Origin: DAOUAG01 sp034432935
Lineage (GTDB): Bacteria; Chloroflexota; Dehalococcoidia; SM23-28-2; RBG-16-64-32
Assembly (NCBI GenBank): GCA_034432935.1
Contig: DAOUBD010000074.1
Coordinates: 1 to 24,170 of the forward strand
Length of the DNA: 24,170 bases
Reading direction: 5' to 3'
The notes under the pieces are model-generated. The model searched no databases and was not told where the DNA came from. It saw nothing but the letters and a program-made list of their open reading frames with translations. This document shows, piece after piece, positions 7,626 through 14,822 of this stretch (positions are counted from its first letter, which is position 1; each line of letters begins with the position of its first letter). The translations under genes were made by a program, and so were the position numbers.

Positions 7626-8780
7626 CTAACGAACGCCCGAGGGCTTGTAACCGAGTCTGCTGAGGGCTTGCTCGAGCCCCTCCAGCGCGTGCCGTATGTC
7701 GTCTGCCTCGACCAGGCCCAGGTGACCGATGCGAAATATCTTGCCGCTTAGCTTGCCTTGGCCGCCCGCCAGGACGATCCCGAACTCATCTTCCATCAGG
7801 TTGCGCAAAGCGGTGACCTCGATGCCGTCAGGGCACCTTACCGCTGTAACGGTGTCGGAGGCGTAGGTCTCGTCTTCGCACAGGAGCTTCAGGCCCATCT
7901 GCTTGACACCCTCTCGCACCATCCGGGCCAGACGGGCGTGCCTGGCGAAGATACGCTCCAGGCCCTCCACGCTCATTCTCTCCAGAGCGATGTCAAGGCC
8001 GAAGAAGACGGAGATAGTAGGCGTCCACGGGGTCTGGCCCTTGCTTAGGGAATCCCGGTGCTTGCCCAGGTCGAAATAGAAGCGCGGCATCTTGGCGCTC
8101 TCGTAGGCCTGCCAGCCGCGGTCGCTCAAGGCTACGAAGGCCAGGCCTGGCGGCACCATCCAGCCCTTCTGGGATCCGGTGACTACGACGTCGAGGCCCC
8201 AGCCGTCCATGTCCAAGGGTATGGCACCGAGGCTGCTGACGGCGTCTACCAGGAGGAGCTTATCGAACTCTCGTACGACCCCGGCGATCTCTTCCAGGGG
8301 GTTGGTGACGCCGGTGGAGGTCTCGTTGTGGGTGACCAGCACCGCCTTGATCTTGGGGTCGTCCTGGAGGGCGCGCCGTACGTCGTCTGGCCGCGCTGCC
8401 TGCCCCCATTCGTAGGGGAGCATGGTGACCTGGGCCCCGTAGGTCTCGGCGATAGCCGCAAACCGCTCGCCGAAGGCGCCGATGCTCACCGCCAGGACTT
8501 TATCGCCGGGGGACAACGTGTTGACGATGGCCGATTCCATGCCTCCGGTGCCCGAGGCGCTGAGAATGAGGACGTCGTTCTTCGTCAGGAAGAACTCCTT
8601 GAGCCGGCCGGCAACCCGCTGTATGAGGGCGGCGAACTCGCGCCCACGGTGGTTGACCATAGGCTTCGCCACTGCCTCCAGGATGTCCTGGGGCACTGGC
8701 GTTGGGCCGGGTATGCGGAGGTTGGGGATCTGCGCCATGGCTTCAGGCGTCATGGTATGCCGCGTTGGCGTAACGGTCAA
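7626..8780 (-). CDS. Class V PLP aminotransferase (serine-pathway candidate)
   Basis: Fold-type I class V aminotransferase, related to alanine- or serine-glyoxylate/pyruvate transaminases. Features seen: LRIPGPTPVP near the start, SASGTGGMESAI (phosphate-binding loop), LLVDAVSSLG (Asp contacting the PLP ring), and VVTGSQKGWMVPPGLAF with the PLP lysine at K205. By family it moves an amino group to a 2-oxo acid. Placed directly before serA, it most likely acts as phosphohydroxypyruvate aminotransferase in the role of SerC, though glyoxylate or pyruvate are possible acceptors. Start uncertain: TTG 8780 has AAGG very close upstream. ATG 8753 or ATG 8738 (MAQIPNLRIPGPTP) fits the family's N-terminus better but lacks a ribosome site. 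Confidence 0.93.
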   Translation of the reverse strand: MTVTPTRHTMTPEAMAQIPNLRIPGPTPVPQDILEAVAKPMVNHRGREFAALIQRVAGRLKEFFLTKNDVLILSASGTGGMESAIVNTLSPGDKVLAVSIGAFGERFAAIAETYGAQVTMLPYEWGQAARPDDVRRALQDDPKIKAVLVTHNETSTGVTNPLEEIAGVVREFDKLLLVDAVSSLGAIPLDMDGWGLDVVVTGSQKGWMVPPGLAFVALSDRGWQAYESAKMPRFYFDLGKHRDSLSKGQTPWTPTISVFFGLDIALERMSVEGLERIFARHARLARMVREGVKQMGLKLLCEDETYASDTVTAVRCPDGIEVTALRNLMEDEFGIVLAGGQGKLSGKIFRIGHLGLVEADDIRHALEGLEQALSRLGYKPSGVR

Positions 8781-8802
8781 ATACCTTACGGCGATGGGCG
8801 CC

Positions 8803-9510
8803 TCAGTAGCTAGCGAAGTCGCCTTCCGCGGTGGTGAGGTGGTGGGTATCGTTCAGGAGGCGGACCACCCTGCGGCCGCCGCCGGCCGCGACGATACTGA
8901 CGGAGGCGTGGGCCGGGCGGAAGAACATGTCGAAGCGGGACCCGATGATGTGACCGACGTAGGCGTTAATCACCCCGCCGTGGCAGACGATAGCGATACG
9001 TTCGCCCGCGCTCCGGGCGATGGCTGCCTCCACGGCGTTGATCACCCGTTTCCGGAACTCGTAGCTAGGCTCCGTGTACGGGTATACGTCCCAGTTCCGT
9101 TCGTTAAGCATACGCTGGCGGGCGGCCTCCAGCAGGTCCCGGCCCAAGAACTCGCGGGCGGTCTTATCGGGCGGGACATCTCGGAACACTTCTACCTCTC
9201 GCAGGTCGCGCACGACCTCCAGCTCCAAGTGCCGATGATGCTGCTGCACGGCCATCGCGGTGTCCAGGGCACGCCGCAGGGGGCTGGAGAAGATGGCTGC
9301 GATGCGCAGGGTGGAGAGGGCCTCGCCCAGGAGGCGCGCCTGCTGCTGGCCCTGGCCGGAGAGCGGGGGGTCTACCAGTTCCCCCACAGTCCACTCCGGA
9401 TCGTACTCCTGCTGGGCGTGGCGGATGAGCAACACTTCGGTGACGCCCTCGATCCCAGTGAGAAACGCCTCGTCGAACACTCCTATGGGCCGCGCGGGCC
9501 GTTCTGCCAT
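8803..9510 (-). CDS. Histidine-phosphatase (dPGM-like), candidate phosphoserine phosphatase
   Basis: Cytosolic member of the histidine phosphatase superfamily, 235 residues. The phosphohistidine motif is LIRHAQQEY (H31), with SSPLRRALDTA further on. The second catalytic histidine is in IAIVCHGGVINAYVGH (H177). It is the first gene of a run with the aminotransferase (22 bases) and serA (10 bases). That context makes the serine-pathway phosphatase role likely: dPGM-like phosphoserine phosphatases are known from Hydrogenobacter, and no HAD-type SerB is seen here. ATG 9510 is chosen because AGGAGAGGAG lies about 8 bases upstream; an upstream in-frame ATG at 9540 falls in the -10 box. It could instead be a broad-specificity sugar-phosphate phosphatase. 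Confidence 0.92.
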   Translation of the reverse strand: MAERPARPIGVFDEAFLTGIEGVTEVLLIRHAQQEYDPEWTVGELVDPPLSGQGQQQARLLGEALSTLRIAAIFSSPLRRALDTAMAVQQHHRHLELEVVRDLREVEVFRDVPPDKTAREFLGRDLLEAARQRMLNERNWDVYPYTEPSYEFRKRVINAVEAAIARSAGERIAIVCHGGVINAYVGHIIGSRFDMFFRPAHASVSIVAAGGGRRVVRLLNDTHHLTTAEGDFASY

Positions 9511-9538
9511 GGCTCCAACTCCTCTCCTGCTCAGGCCC

Positions 9539-9547
9539 ATTCTACCA
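9539..9547 (-). promoter_or_regulatory. Extended -10 box of the serine operon
   Basis: On the minus strand, TGGTAGAAT (9547-9539) is an extended -10. It sits 28 bases before the phosphatase ATG at 9510, leaving room for the strong ribosome site. It is back to back with the selA -10 box, with the hexamers 14 bases apart. Confidence 0.5.
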
Positions 9548-9555
9548 GCCGGCGG

Positions 9556-9564
9556 TGCTAAAAT
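9556..9564 (+). promoter_or_regulatory. Extended -10 box of selA
   Basis: TGCTAAAAT is an extended -10 ending 15 bases before the selA ATG (9580). The leader would be roughly 8 bases and has no Shine-Dalgarno. The same TGCTA word precedes rph and DUF1015. Confidence 0.5.
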
Positions 9565-9579
9565 CGTTTGGGCTGACCC

Positions 9580-10953
9580 ATGAGCGCAGACAACCCCTAC
9601 CGCGCGCTACCCAGCGTCGATCGCCTCCTGTCCCACGAGGCCTTGCGGGCGTTGGCGGAGGAGCTAGGGGAAAGGGCCGTCGCAACGTTCGTGCGCCGGG
9701 AGCTAGAAGCCGCCCGGGCGGCAATCGCGGCTGGCGGCTGGGCTCCGCACCCGGAGGCGATGCTCCGGGACATCGAGGTTCACGCGAGGGCGCTTTTGGC
9801 TCCCGCGCCTCGCCCGGTCATCAACGCCACGGGGGTCATCATCCACACCAACCTGGGGAGAGCGCCGCTCTCGGAAGAGGCGCTGCAGGCCATGGCAGCC
9901 GCCTCCATCGGTTACTGCGACCTGGAGTTCGACCTACAGAGCGGGCAGCGGGGCTCCCGGCACGCCCATCTGGAGCCGTTGCTGCGGCAGGTGACGGGAG
10001 CCGAAGCCGGCCTGGCCGTGAACAACAACGCTGCGGCGGTGTACCTGGTGCTGACTGCCCTGGCCCGCGGGCGGGAGGTGATCATCTCGCGCGGGCAGGC
10101 GGTGGAGATCGGCGGCGGCTTCCGCATCCCAGACGTCATGCGGGAGTCCGGCGCCATCCTGGTGGAGGTCGGCACCACCAACCGAACGTACCTCGGAGAC
10201 TACGAAGCCGCTATCACGCCGGCGACGGCTGCCATCATGCGGGTGCACGCCAGCAACTTCCGTATCACCGGCTTCACCGAGTCACCATCGGTGGTAGACC
10301 TGGCCCGGCTGGCCCATGAGCGCGGGCTGCTCCTCATCGATGACCTCGGCTCGGGCTGCCTCATGGACACGACAGCCTACGGCCTCGCCCCCGAGCCCCT
10401 GGTGCAGGAAAGCATCGCAGCGGGGGCAGACCTTGCCCTCTTCTCTGGAGACAAGCTCTTGGGCGGCCCTCAGGCCGGCATCATTGTCGGGCGCAGGGAC
10501 CTCATAGAGGCCCTCCGCAGCCACCCCCTCGCCCGTGCGCTGCGCATGGACAAGACCAGCATTGCGGGTCTGGCCGCCACATTGAGGCATTATGTCAAGG
10601 GCGAAGCCCTGGACAAGGTGCCCGTCTGGCGCATGATCAGCATGCCGTTGGCGGCAATCCAGCGGCGGGCGCGGCGCTGGGCGCGGACGATTGGTCCCCC
10701 TGCCCGGCTAGTGGACGGCCGTTCGATGGTGGGAGGCGGCAGCCTGCCAGAGGAAGGTCTGCCAACCAAGCTTCTGGCCATCCCCGGTGACGGCAAGTAC
10801 CTCAGCGAGGTAGCGCAACGCCTCCGGCAAGGCGATCCGCCGGTGGTGGCGCGGATCGATTCAGGTATGCTGCTCCTCGACCCGCGCACGGTCGACCCGC
10901 GACAGGACGCGGCATTGACCAAGGCCCTGCGCGCGGCCCTGTTGGCCGACTAG
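9580..10953 (+). CDS. selA: L-seryl-tRNA(Sec) selenium transferase
   Basis: PLP enzyme that converts Ser-tRNA(Sec) to Sec-tRNA(Sec) using selenophosphate; it forms a large ring-shaped homodecamer in the family. The 457-residue protein has the N-terminal tRNA-binding region starting NPYRALPSVDRLL. Then come PVINATGVIIHTNLGRAPLS and the catalytic core with LFSGDKLLGGPQAGII, where K292 should bind PLP. LALRMDKTS-type spacing appears as ALRMDKTSIAGLAATL. Length and the full N-terminal domain indicate true SelA rather than the shorter SelA-like enzymes. ATG 9580 is adopted. It is divergent from the serine operon. No selB, selD, selC or in-frame-TGA selenoprotein gene was recognised in the window. 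Confidence 0.96.
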   Translation: MSADNPYRALPSVDRLLSHEALRALAEELGERAVATFVRRELEAARAAIAAGGWAPHPEAMLRDIEVHARALLAPAPRPVINATGVIIHTNLGRAPLSEEALQAMAAASIGYCDLEFDLQSGQRGSRHAHLEPLLRQVTGAEAGLAVNNNAAAVYLVLTALARGREVIISRGQAVEIGGGFRIPDVMRESGAILVEVGTTNRTYLGDYEAAITPATAAIMRVHASNFRITGFTESPSVVDLARLAHERGLLLIDDLGSGCLMDTTAYGLAPEPLVQESIAAGADLALFSGDKLLGGPQAGIIVGRRDLIEALRSHPLARALRMDKTSIAGLAATLRHYVKGEALDKVPVWRMISMPLAAIQRRARRWARTIGPPARLVDGRSMVGGGSLPEEGLPTKLLAIPGDGKYLSEVAQRLRQGDPPVVARIDSGMLLLDPRTVDPRQDAALTKALRAALLAD

Positions 10954-10976
10954 AAGGGCGCCCGTCCAGCCTGGGG

Positions 10977-11270
10977 CTAAAACTCCAGCCGCACGCGAGC
11001 CCCTGGCCTGGCGTCCGGGTCGCTGGGGTTGATCCGGTCGAGACGGGCCGACAGGCGTTTCACCCACTCGTGAGCGGCCAAAGCGATCATCGCGATGGCC
11101 AGGCCCATAAGCACAGCGCCGATGACCCGGACGGCGTCGCTGCTCCCCGTGAGCCCGATGCCGAGGACAACCGTGCCTGCCGCCGCCAGGACGATACTGA
11201 GGGCAGCGCCGCCGTGGCCACCCTCCTCCCGAAAGAAGCGCGCCGGCAGATGCGACTTGAAGCGTGCCAT
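10977..11270 (-). CDS. Small two-helix membrane protein, unknown function
   Basis: Unrecognised 97-residue protein. The N-terminus is basic (MARFKSHLPARFFREE), followed by a short Gly-rich turn. Two hydrophobic segments (about 22-43 and 46-67) are joined by a short SSDAVR loop, so it is probably an inner-membrane hairpin. The C-terminus is charged and polar (RLSARLDRINPSDPDARPGARVRLEF), with both ends likely on the same side. The ATG is at 11270, with GGAAGG a few bases upstream; an upstream in-frame ATG at 11378 would add a low-complexity stretch and is rejected. It is divergent from the LigB-type gene and convergent with selA, so context does not give a role. Coding is supported by the ribosome site and clean hydrophobic pattern. 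Confidence 0.72.
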   Translation of the reverse strand: MARFKSHLPARFFREEGGHGGAALSIVLAAAGTVVLGIGLTGSSDAVRVIGAVLMGLAIAMIALAAHEWVKRLSARLDRINPSDPDARPGARVRLEF

Positions 11271-11322
11271 GTTCCTTCCCTCCAGACTAGCAGCCGGTGA
11301 GCGATAGCCTTTGGCTCCAGCC

Positions 11323-11328
11323 AGTATA
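11323..11328 (-). promoter_or_regulatory. Possible -10 hexamer for the two-helix protein gene
   Basis: TATACT on the minus strand, 52 bases before the ATG at 11270. A closer TGCTAGTCT (11292-11284) is an alternative. A 7-bp inverted repeat (11328-11346) fills the would-be spacer upstream of this hexamer. Confidence 0.35.
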
Positions 11329-11346
11329 CCTGGGCTCCACCCAGGT
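11328..11346. repeat. Perfect 7-bp inverted repeat in a divergent promoter region
   Basis: ACCTGGG and CCCAGGT flank a 5-base loop (CTCCA). It lies between the divergent starts of the two-helix protein and the LigB-type gene, touching the minus-strand -10 candidate, where an operator would be expected. No T-tract follows, so it does not look like a terminator. Confidence 0.4.
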
Positions 11347-11383
11347 GGCGATGACGAGGGACGCGGAGCGCCCGCCAAGGAAG

Positions 11384-11389
11384 TATAAT
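11384..11389 (+). promoter_or_regulatory. Consensus -10 hexamer (LigB-type gene)
   Basis: A perfect TATAAT 21 bases before the ATG at 11411. The leader carries AAGGAGGAGG (11397-11406), a very strong ribosome site. No -35 is evident. Confidence 0.55.
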
Positions 11390-11410
11390 CTCCCCCAAGG
11401 AGGAGGCGGC

Positions 11411-12286
11411 ATGACTGCCTTCAAGGTGGCCTGCATCGCGCCTCACCCGCCCATCATCGTGCATGAGGTGGGACTGGGGCGGGAGCGGGAGAGCCGGCGG
11501 ACGATCCAGGCCTTGGAAGAAGCGGCGAGGGAGGTAGCCCTACATCGCCCTGATACGGTGCTCCTTATGGCCACCCACGGGCCAATGAACCCAGGCGCCT
11601 TCTTCGTGCTGGCCAATCCCGTGGCGGAGGGCGACTTCTCTCGCTGGGGTGCCGCGAACGTCCGCCTGCGCTTCCGGAGCGATCCGGAGCTGGCCCAGGC
11701 CATCCGGGCCGAGGCGGAGCGCGCCGGTCTGGCCGTCGATCTCTCAGACCGGTGGGACGGCGGGCTGGACTGGTCAGCCACTGTGCCGCTGTACTATCTG
11801 AAGCCGGCCCTGTCGGAAGCCCGCCTGGTCCCCATGAACGTCTGCCTCCTCTCTCCAGCACAGCATTTCGAGTTTGGCAAGGCGGTGCGGCGGGCGGCCG
11901 ACGTCCCGAGCCGGCGCGTGGCCGTCATCGCCAGCGCAGACCTTTCGCACCGCCTCTCCCACGATGGCCCTTACGGCTTCCACCCTGCGGGCCCCACCTT
12001 CGACCGGCTGGTCCGGGATGCCGTCGAGGGATGGGAGCCACAGGCCATCATGGACCTCGAGGACTCCTTCCGGGAGGATGCGGGCGAGGACGCCGTGTCT
12101 TCCCTCTGTTTTCTTATGGGGACGCTGGACGGCCTGCGGGTACGCCCCCGAATCCTCTCTTACGAAGCGCCTTTCGGTGTCGGCTACATGGTAGCGCTCA
12201 TCGACATCCTGGGCGGTGGAGAGATGGCCGACGCCTTAGCACAGGAGGAGCCCGTGCCGGAGGCGCGCCCCTTCCCGGTGCGCTGA
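11411..12286 (+). CDS. LigB-type (class III extradiol dioxygenase-fold) protein, orphan of the AmmeMemoRadiSam type
   Basis: A 291-residue protein of the LigB/class III extradiol dioxygenase fold. It best resembles the N-terminal half of AmmeMemoRadiSam system protein A, in which a LigB domain is fused to AMMECR1. Seen: IAPHPPIIVHEVG (H12, H18), TVLLMATHGPMNPG (H56), IASADLSHRLSHDGPYGFHP (H180) and a C-terminal FGVGYMVALIDI. These histidines are the expected metal-site and catalytic positions. The AMMECR1 half is absent: the protein stops soon after the LigB domain, and mutS2 starts 46 bases later. ATG 11411 is chosen for its strong ribosome site. An aromatic-ring dioxygenase substrate is possible, but no catabolic neighbours support it. 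Confidence 0.88.
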   Translation: MTAFKVACIAPHPPIIVHEVGLGRERESRRTIQALEEAAREVALHRPDTVLLMATHGPMNPGAFFVLANPVAEGDFSRWGAANVRLRFRSDPELAQAIRAEAERAGLAVDLSDRWDGGLDWSATVPLYYLKPALSEARLVPMNVCLLSPAQHFEFGKAVRRAADVPSRRVAVIASADLSHRLSHDGPYGFHPAGPTFDRLVRDAVEGWEPQAIMDLEDSFREDAGEDAVSSLCFLMGTLDGLRVRPRILSYEAPFGVGYMVALIDILGGGEMADALAQEEPVPEARPFPVR

Positions 12287-12317
12287 CGCCTTCCCGTAGG
12301 GCCGCCGGCGTATAGGC

Positions 12318-12323
12318 TACACT
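12318..12323 (+). promoter_or_regulatory. Possible -10 hexamer for mutS2
   Basis: TACACT ends 9 bases before the mutS2 ATG (12333), matching the short-leader spacing seen at rph, DUF1015 and rarA. It is preceded by GGC rather than TGC. No -35 and no strong ribosome site are visible. Weak on its own. Confidence 0.3.
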
Positions 12324-12332
12324 TATCGTGGG

Positions 12333-14753
12333 ATGACGATCTCGCAGAAGACTCTCACCACACTGGAGTACGACAAGATTATCAAGCGGCTGACCGCCCA
12401 CACTCAGACGGCGGCCGGGCGAGCCATGGCCACTGCCCTCACGCCGTCTTCCGGCTATCGGGAAGTGGTGCGCCGCCAGCGGCTGACAGCGGAGGCGCGA
12501 CGCCTGCGGGAGATGAAGCCAGGCTTTGGCCTGGGCGGGGTGCGGGACATCGCGGGGTTGGTAAAGCAGGCCAGCCTTGGCCATGTCCTGGAGCCGGGCG
12601 AGCTGCTGGACGTCCAGGCGTCCCTGGCCGTGGCCCGCGCAGCGAGTGAAACCATCGGCCGCTTGCGGGCCTTTGTCCCTTTGCTGGCCCAGATCGCCGA
12701 CGGCATCGCCGACTTTCGCGACCTGACCGCGGAGATAGGGCGTGCCATCAATCAGCGGGGCGAGGTTGTGGACAACGCCTCCCCAGTTTTGGCCCAGCTC
12801 CGCAGGGAATCCCGCCTCGCCCATGACCGGCTGACGGCGCGGCTGAACCTCATCGTGAACAGCAACCGGGGCACCGTGCAGGAACCGATCGTGACGGTAA
12901 GGGACGGGCGGTACGTCATCCCCGTGAAGGCGGAACTGCGGTCCCAACTGCCGGGTATCGTCCACGGGGTCTCGGCTTCGGGAGCGACAGTCTTTCTGGA
13001 GCCTCTGGAGACGGTGGAGATGGGCAACCGCTGGCGGGAGCTCGTGGCCGAGGAGGAGCGAGAGGTCGCTCGCATCCTGCGGGCCTTATCGGAGAAGGTG
13101 GGCCGGCGGGCGGAAGATATCGGCGCGGCGTTGGAGGCCATCGGTCAGGTCGACCTGGCGTTGGCCAAGGCCCGCCTTGGGGAGGAGCTGAAGGCGCAAG
13201 AGCTACCCCACGATGGGCAGGAGCAACCGTGGCTGCGCGAGGACACCGGCGCCCTTCTCCTGCGCAACGCCCGTCACCCCCTCCTCGGCGACGGCGTGGT
13301 GCCGATAACGGTCTGGATGGGGGGTTCCGGGCCCCGCCGGGGCCGGCCAACGGAGCCCGTCACCACGCTCCTGATCACGGGACCCAACACGGGAGGCAAG
13401 ACCGTCGCCTTGAAGACCGTCGGGCTCCTGGCCCTCATGGCCCAGGCCGGCCTGCCGGTGCCAGCGGACGGCGATTCGCAGATGCCGGTCTTCGATGCCG
13501 TTTTCGCCGACATAGGAGACGAACAATCGATTGAGCAGTCGCTATCCACCTTTAGCTCTCACATCAGCAACATCATCGGCATCCTGGGCTCGGCCACGCG
13601 CCGGTCGCTAGTGCTCCTGGACGAGCTGGCCGCGGGTACGGATCCTGCGGAAGGCGCCGCCCTAGCCAAGGCGATCCTCTCTCACCTGCTGCGCACGGGG
13701 TGCCTCTGCTTGGCCACGACACACCACGGCGAGCTCAAGGCCTTCGCCCACGTCACCCCGGGCATCACCAACGCCTCGGTGGAGTTCGACCCCAACACCC
13801 TGGCCCCTACCTATCGGCTGCACATCGGGCTTCCGGGGCAGTCCAACGCTCTGGCCATAGCCCAGCGCCTGGGCATGCCGCCCGAGATCTTGCGGGAGGC
13901 GCGCGCAGGCATCGGGGCTGACCGGTTGGCCGTAGAGTCCCTCATCAGCCATCTGCACCGCGAACGGGAGGCGGCGGAGACCGCCAGCGCCGCCCAGCAA
14001 GCGGCGGCGCGCGAGGCCGAACGGGCGCGCCAGCGGGTCACTCAGGAGCTGCAATCGCTGGAAGCGAACCGGGAGCGTCTGATCCGGCGGACGCAGGAGG
14101 AGATGGAAGCGGAACTACAGAAGGCGCGCCTCCGCTTGCGGCAGGCCCTGCAAGAGCTGGAGCGGGCGGAGCGGATGACAGTCTTTGAGAGGGCAGCCGC
14201 TGTCCGGGCAGCAGAGGAAGAGATCGCAGCGGTCGAGGAAGCCGCGAAGCAGATCAGCCGGAAGCGCCGCCGGCGCCGCCGTGGGCCGCTGCCGGCCATC
14301 GCACCTGGCGATCGGGTGTATCTGCTCGACGTACCGACGCCTGGAGAGGCGCTGACGGCGCCCGACGACTCGGGCGAGCTAGAGGTGAGGTTGGGCGCCT
14401 TGCGGGCCCGGATCAACTTGCGGCAGATCGAACGGGTCGAGCCCGCGCCCCTCGAGGCGGAGCCCGTCCGCGGCCAGATGCCCGATGGCGGCACCCTGGC
14501 CAGCGCATTCACTCCGGAGCTGGACCTGCGGGGCCTCACGGTGGACGAGGCGCTGCTCCTGGTAGACCAGCGCCTTGACGACGCGGCCCGCGCTGGCATC
14601 CGGGAGTTGCGGGTCATTCATGGCAAGGGCACTGGGGCGTTGCGCCGGGCGGTACGGGAGATGCTCTCACGGCACGCCCTGGTCCGCGCCCATGCTCCAG
14701 CCCAGCCACGGGCCGGCGGCGACGGAGTCACCGTTGTGGAGATCGCGAGCTAG
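12333..14753 (+). CDS. mutS2: MutS2 ATPase with Smr nuclease domain
   Basis: MutS2 homologue of 806 residues. The family acts on branched DNA to limit recombination and, in some bacteria, on collided ribosomes, rather than in mismatch repair. The N-terminal MutS core/clamp region includes REPIVTVRDGRYVIPVK-like sequence (VQEPIVTVRDGRYVIP). The ATPase has Walker A GPNTGGKT (350-357), Walker B LVLLDELAAGTDP (D430, E431) and SLSTFSSHISNI. A long charged coiled coil (about 535-650) follows. The C-terminal Smr domain (730-806) has LDLRGLTVDEAL and HGKGTG (763-768). It lacks the MutS mismatch-recognition domain, as expected. The ATG at 12333 is 46 bases after the LigB-type gene. All catalytic motifs are intact. 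Confidence 0.97.
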   Translation: MTISQKTLTTLEYDKIIKRLTAHTQTAAGRAMATALTPSSGYREVVRRQRLTAEARRLREMKPGFGLGGVRDIAGLVKQASLGHVLEPGELLDVQASLAVARAASETIGRLRAFVPLLAQIADGIADFRDLTAEIGRAINQRGEVVDNASPVLAQLRRESRLAHDRLTARLNLIVNSNRGTVQEPIVTVRDGRYVIPVKAELRSQLPGIVHGVSASGATVFLEPLETVEMGNRWRELVAEEEREVARILRALSEKVGRRAEDIGAALEAIGQVDLALAKARLGEELKAQELPHDGQEQPWLREDTGALLLRNARHPLLGDGVVPITVWMGGSGPRRGRPTEPVTTLLITGPNTGGKTVALKTVGLLALMAQAGLPVPADGDSQMPVFDAVFADIGDEQSIEQSLSTFSSHISNIIGILGSATRRSLVLLDELAAGTDPAEGAALAKAILSHLLRTGCLCLATTHHGELKAFAHVTPGITNASVEFDPNTLAPTYRLHIGLPGQSNALAIAQRLGMPPEILREARAGIGADRLAVESLISHLHREREAAETASAAQQAAAREAERARQRVTQELQSLEANRERLIRRTQEEMEAELQKARLRLRQALQELERAERMTVFERAAAVRAAEEEIAAVEEAAKQISRKRRRRRRGPLPAIAPGDRVYLLDVPTPGEALTAPDDSGELEVRLGALRARINLRQIERVEPAPLEAEPVRGQMPDGGTLASAFTPELDLRGLTVDEALLLVDQRLDDAARAGIRELRVIHGKGTGALRRAVREMLSRHALVRAHAPAQPRAGGDGVTVVEIAS

Positions 14754-14758
14754 CTCGC
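14745..14758. repeat. 14-bp perfect palindrome centred on the mutS2 stop codon
   Basis: GCGAGCTAGCTCGC is a perfect palindrome with the TAG stop (14751-14753) in its middle. It could form a 5-bp stem with a CTAG loop at the end of the mRNA. No T-run follows, so intrinsic termination is doubtful. Confidence 0.4.
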
Positions 14759-14785
14759 AACTCAGGACGCCCCTGACCCCGCACC

Positions 14786-14815
14786 ATGACACCGAAGCTG
14801 CGACACTGGTAACCT
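14786..14815 (+). promoter_or_regulatory. Promoter of nhaA
   Basis: ATGACA (14786-14791) and TAACCT (14810-14815) are separated by 18 bases. The -35 matches TTGACA at five of six. The -10 ends 7 bases before the GTG start at 14823, and no Shine-Dalgarno is present, which suggests a leaderless transcript. Confidence 0.5.
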
Positions 14816-14822
14816 GACGGCC

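Noticed and set aside
8058..8813. Open plus-strand frame opposite the aminotransferase, and a similar one at 8482-9561
   Set aside because: No motifs, overlaps intact conserved genes on the other strand; explained by high GC content.
9511..9540. Upstream ATG (9540) as start of the histidine phosphatase
   Set aside because: It coincides with the -10 box TAGAAT and lacks a ribosome site, while ATG 9510 has a strong one.
9580..10953. Selenoprotein gene or SECIS element near selA
   Set aside because: I found no gene in the window with a conserved-position in-frame TGA, and no selC-like tRNA; neighbouring genes are complete without Sec.
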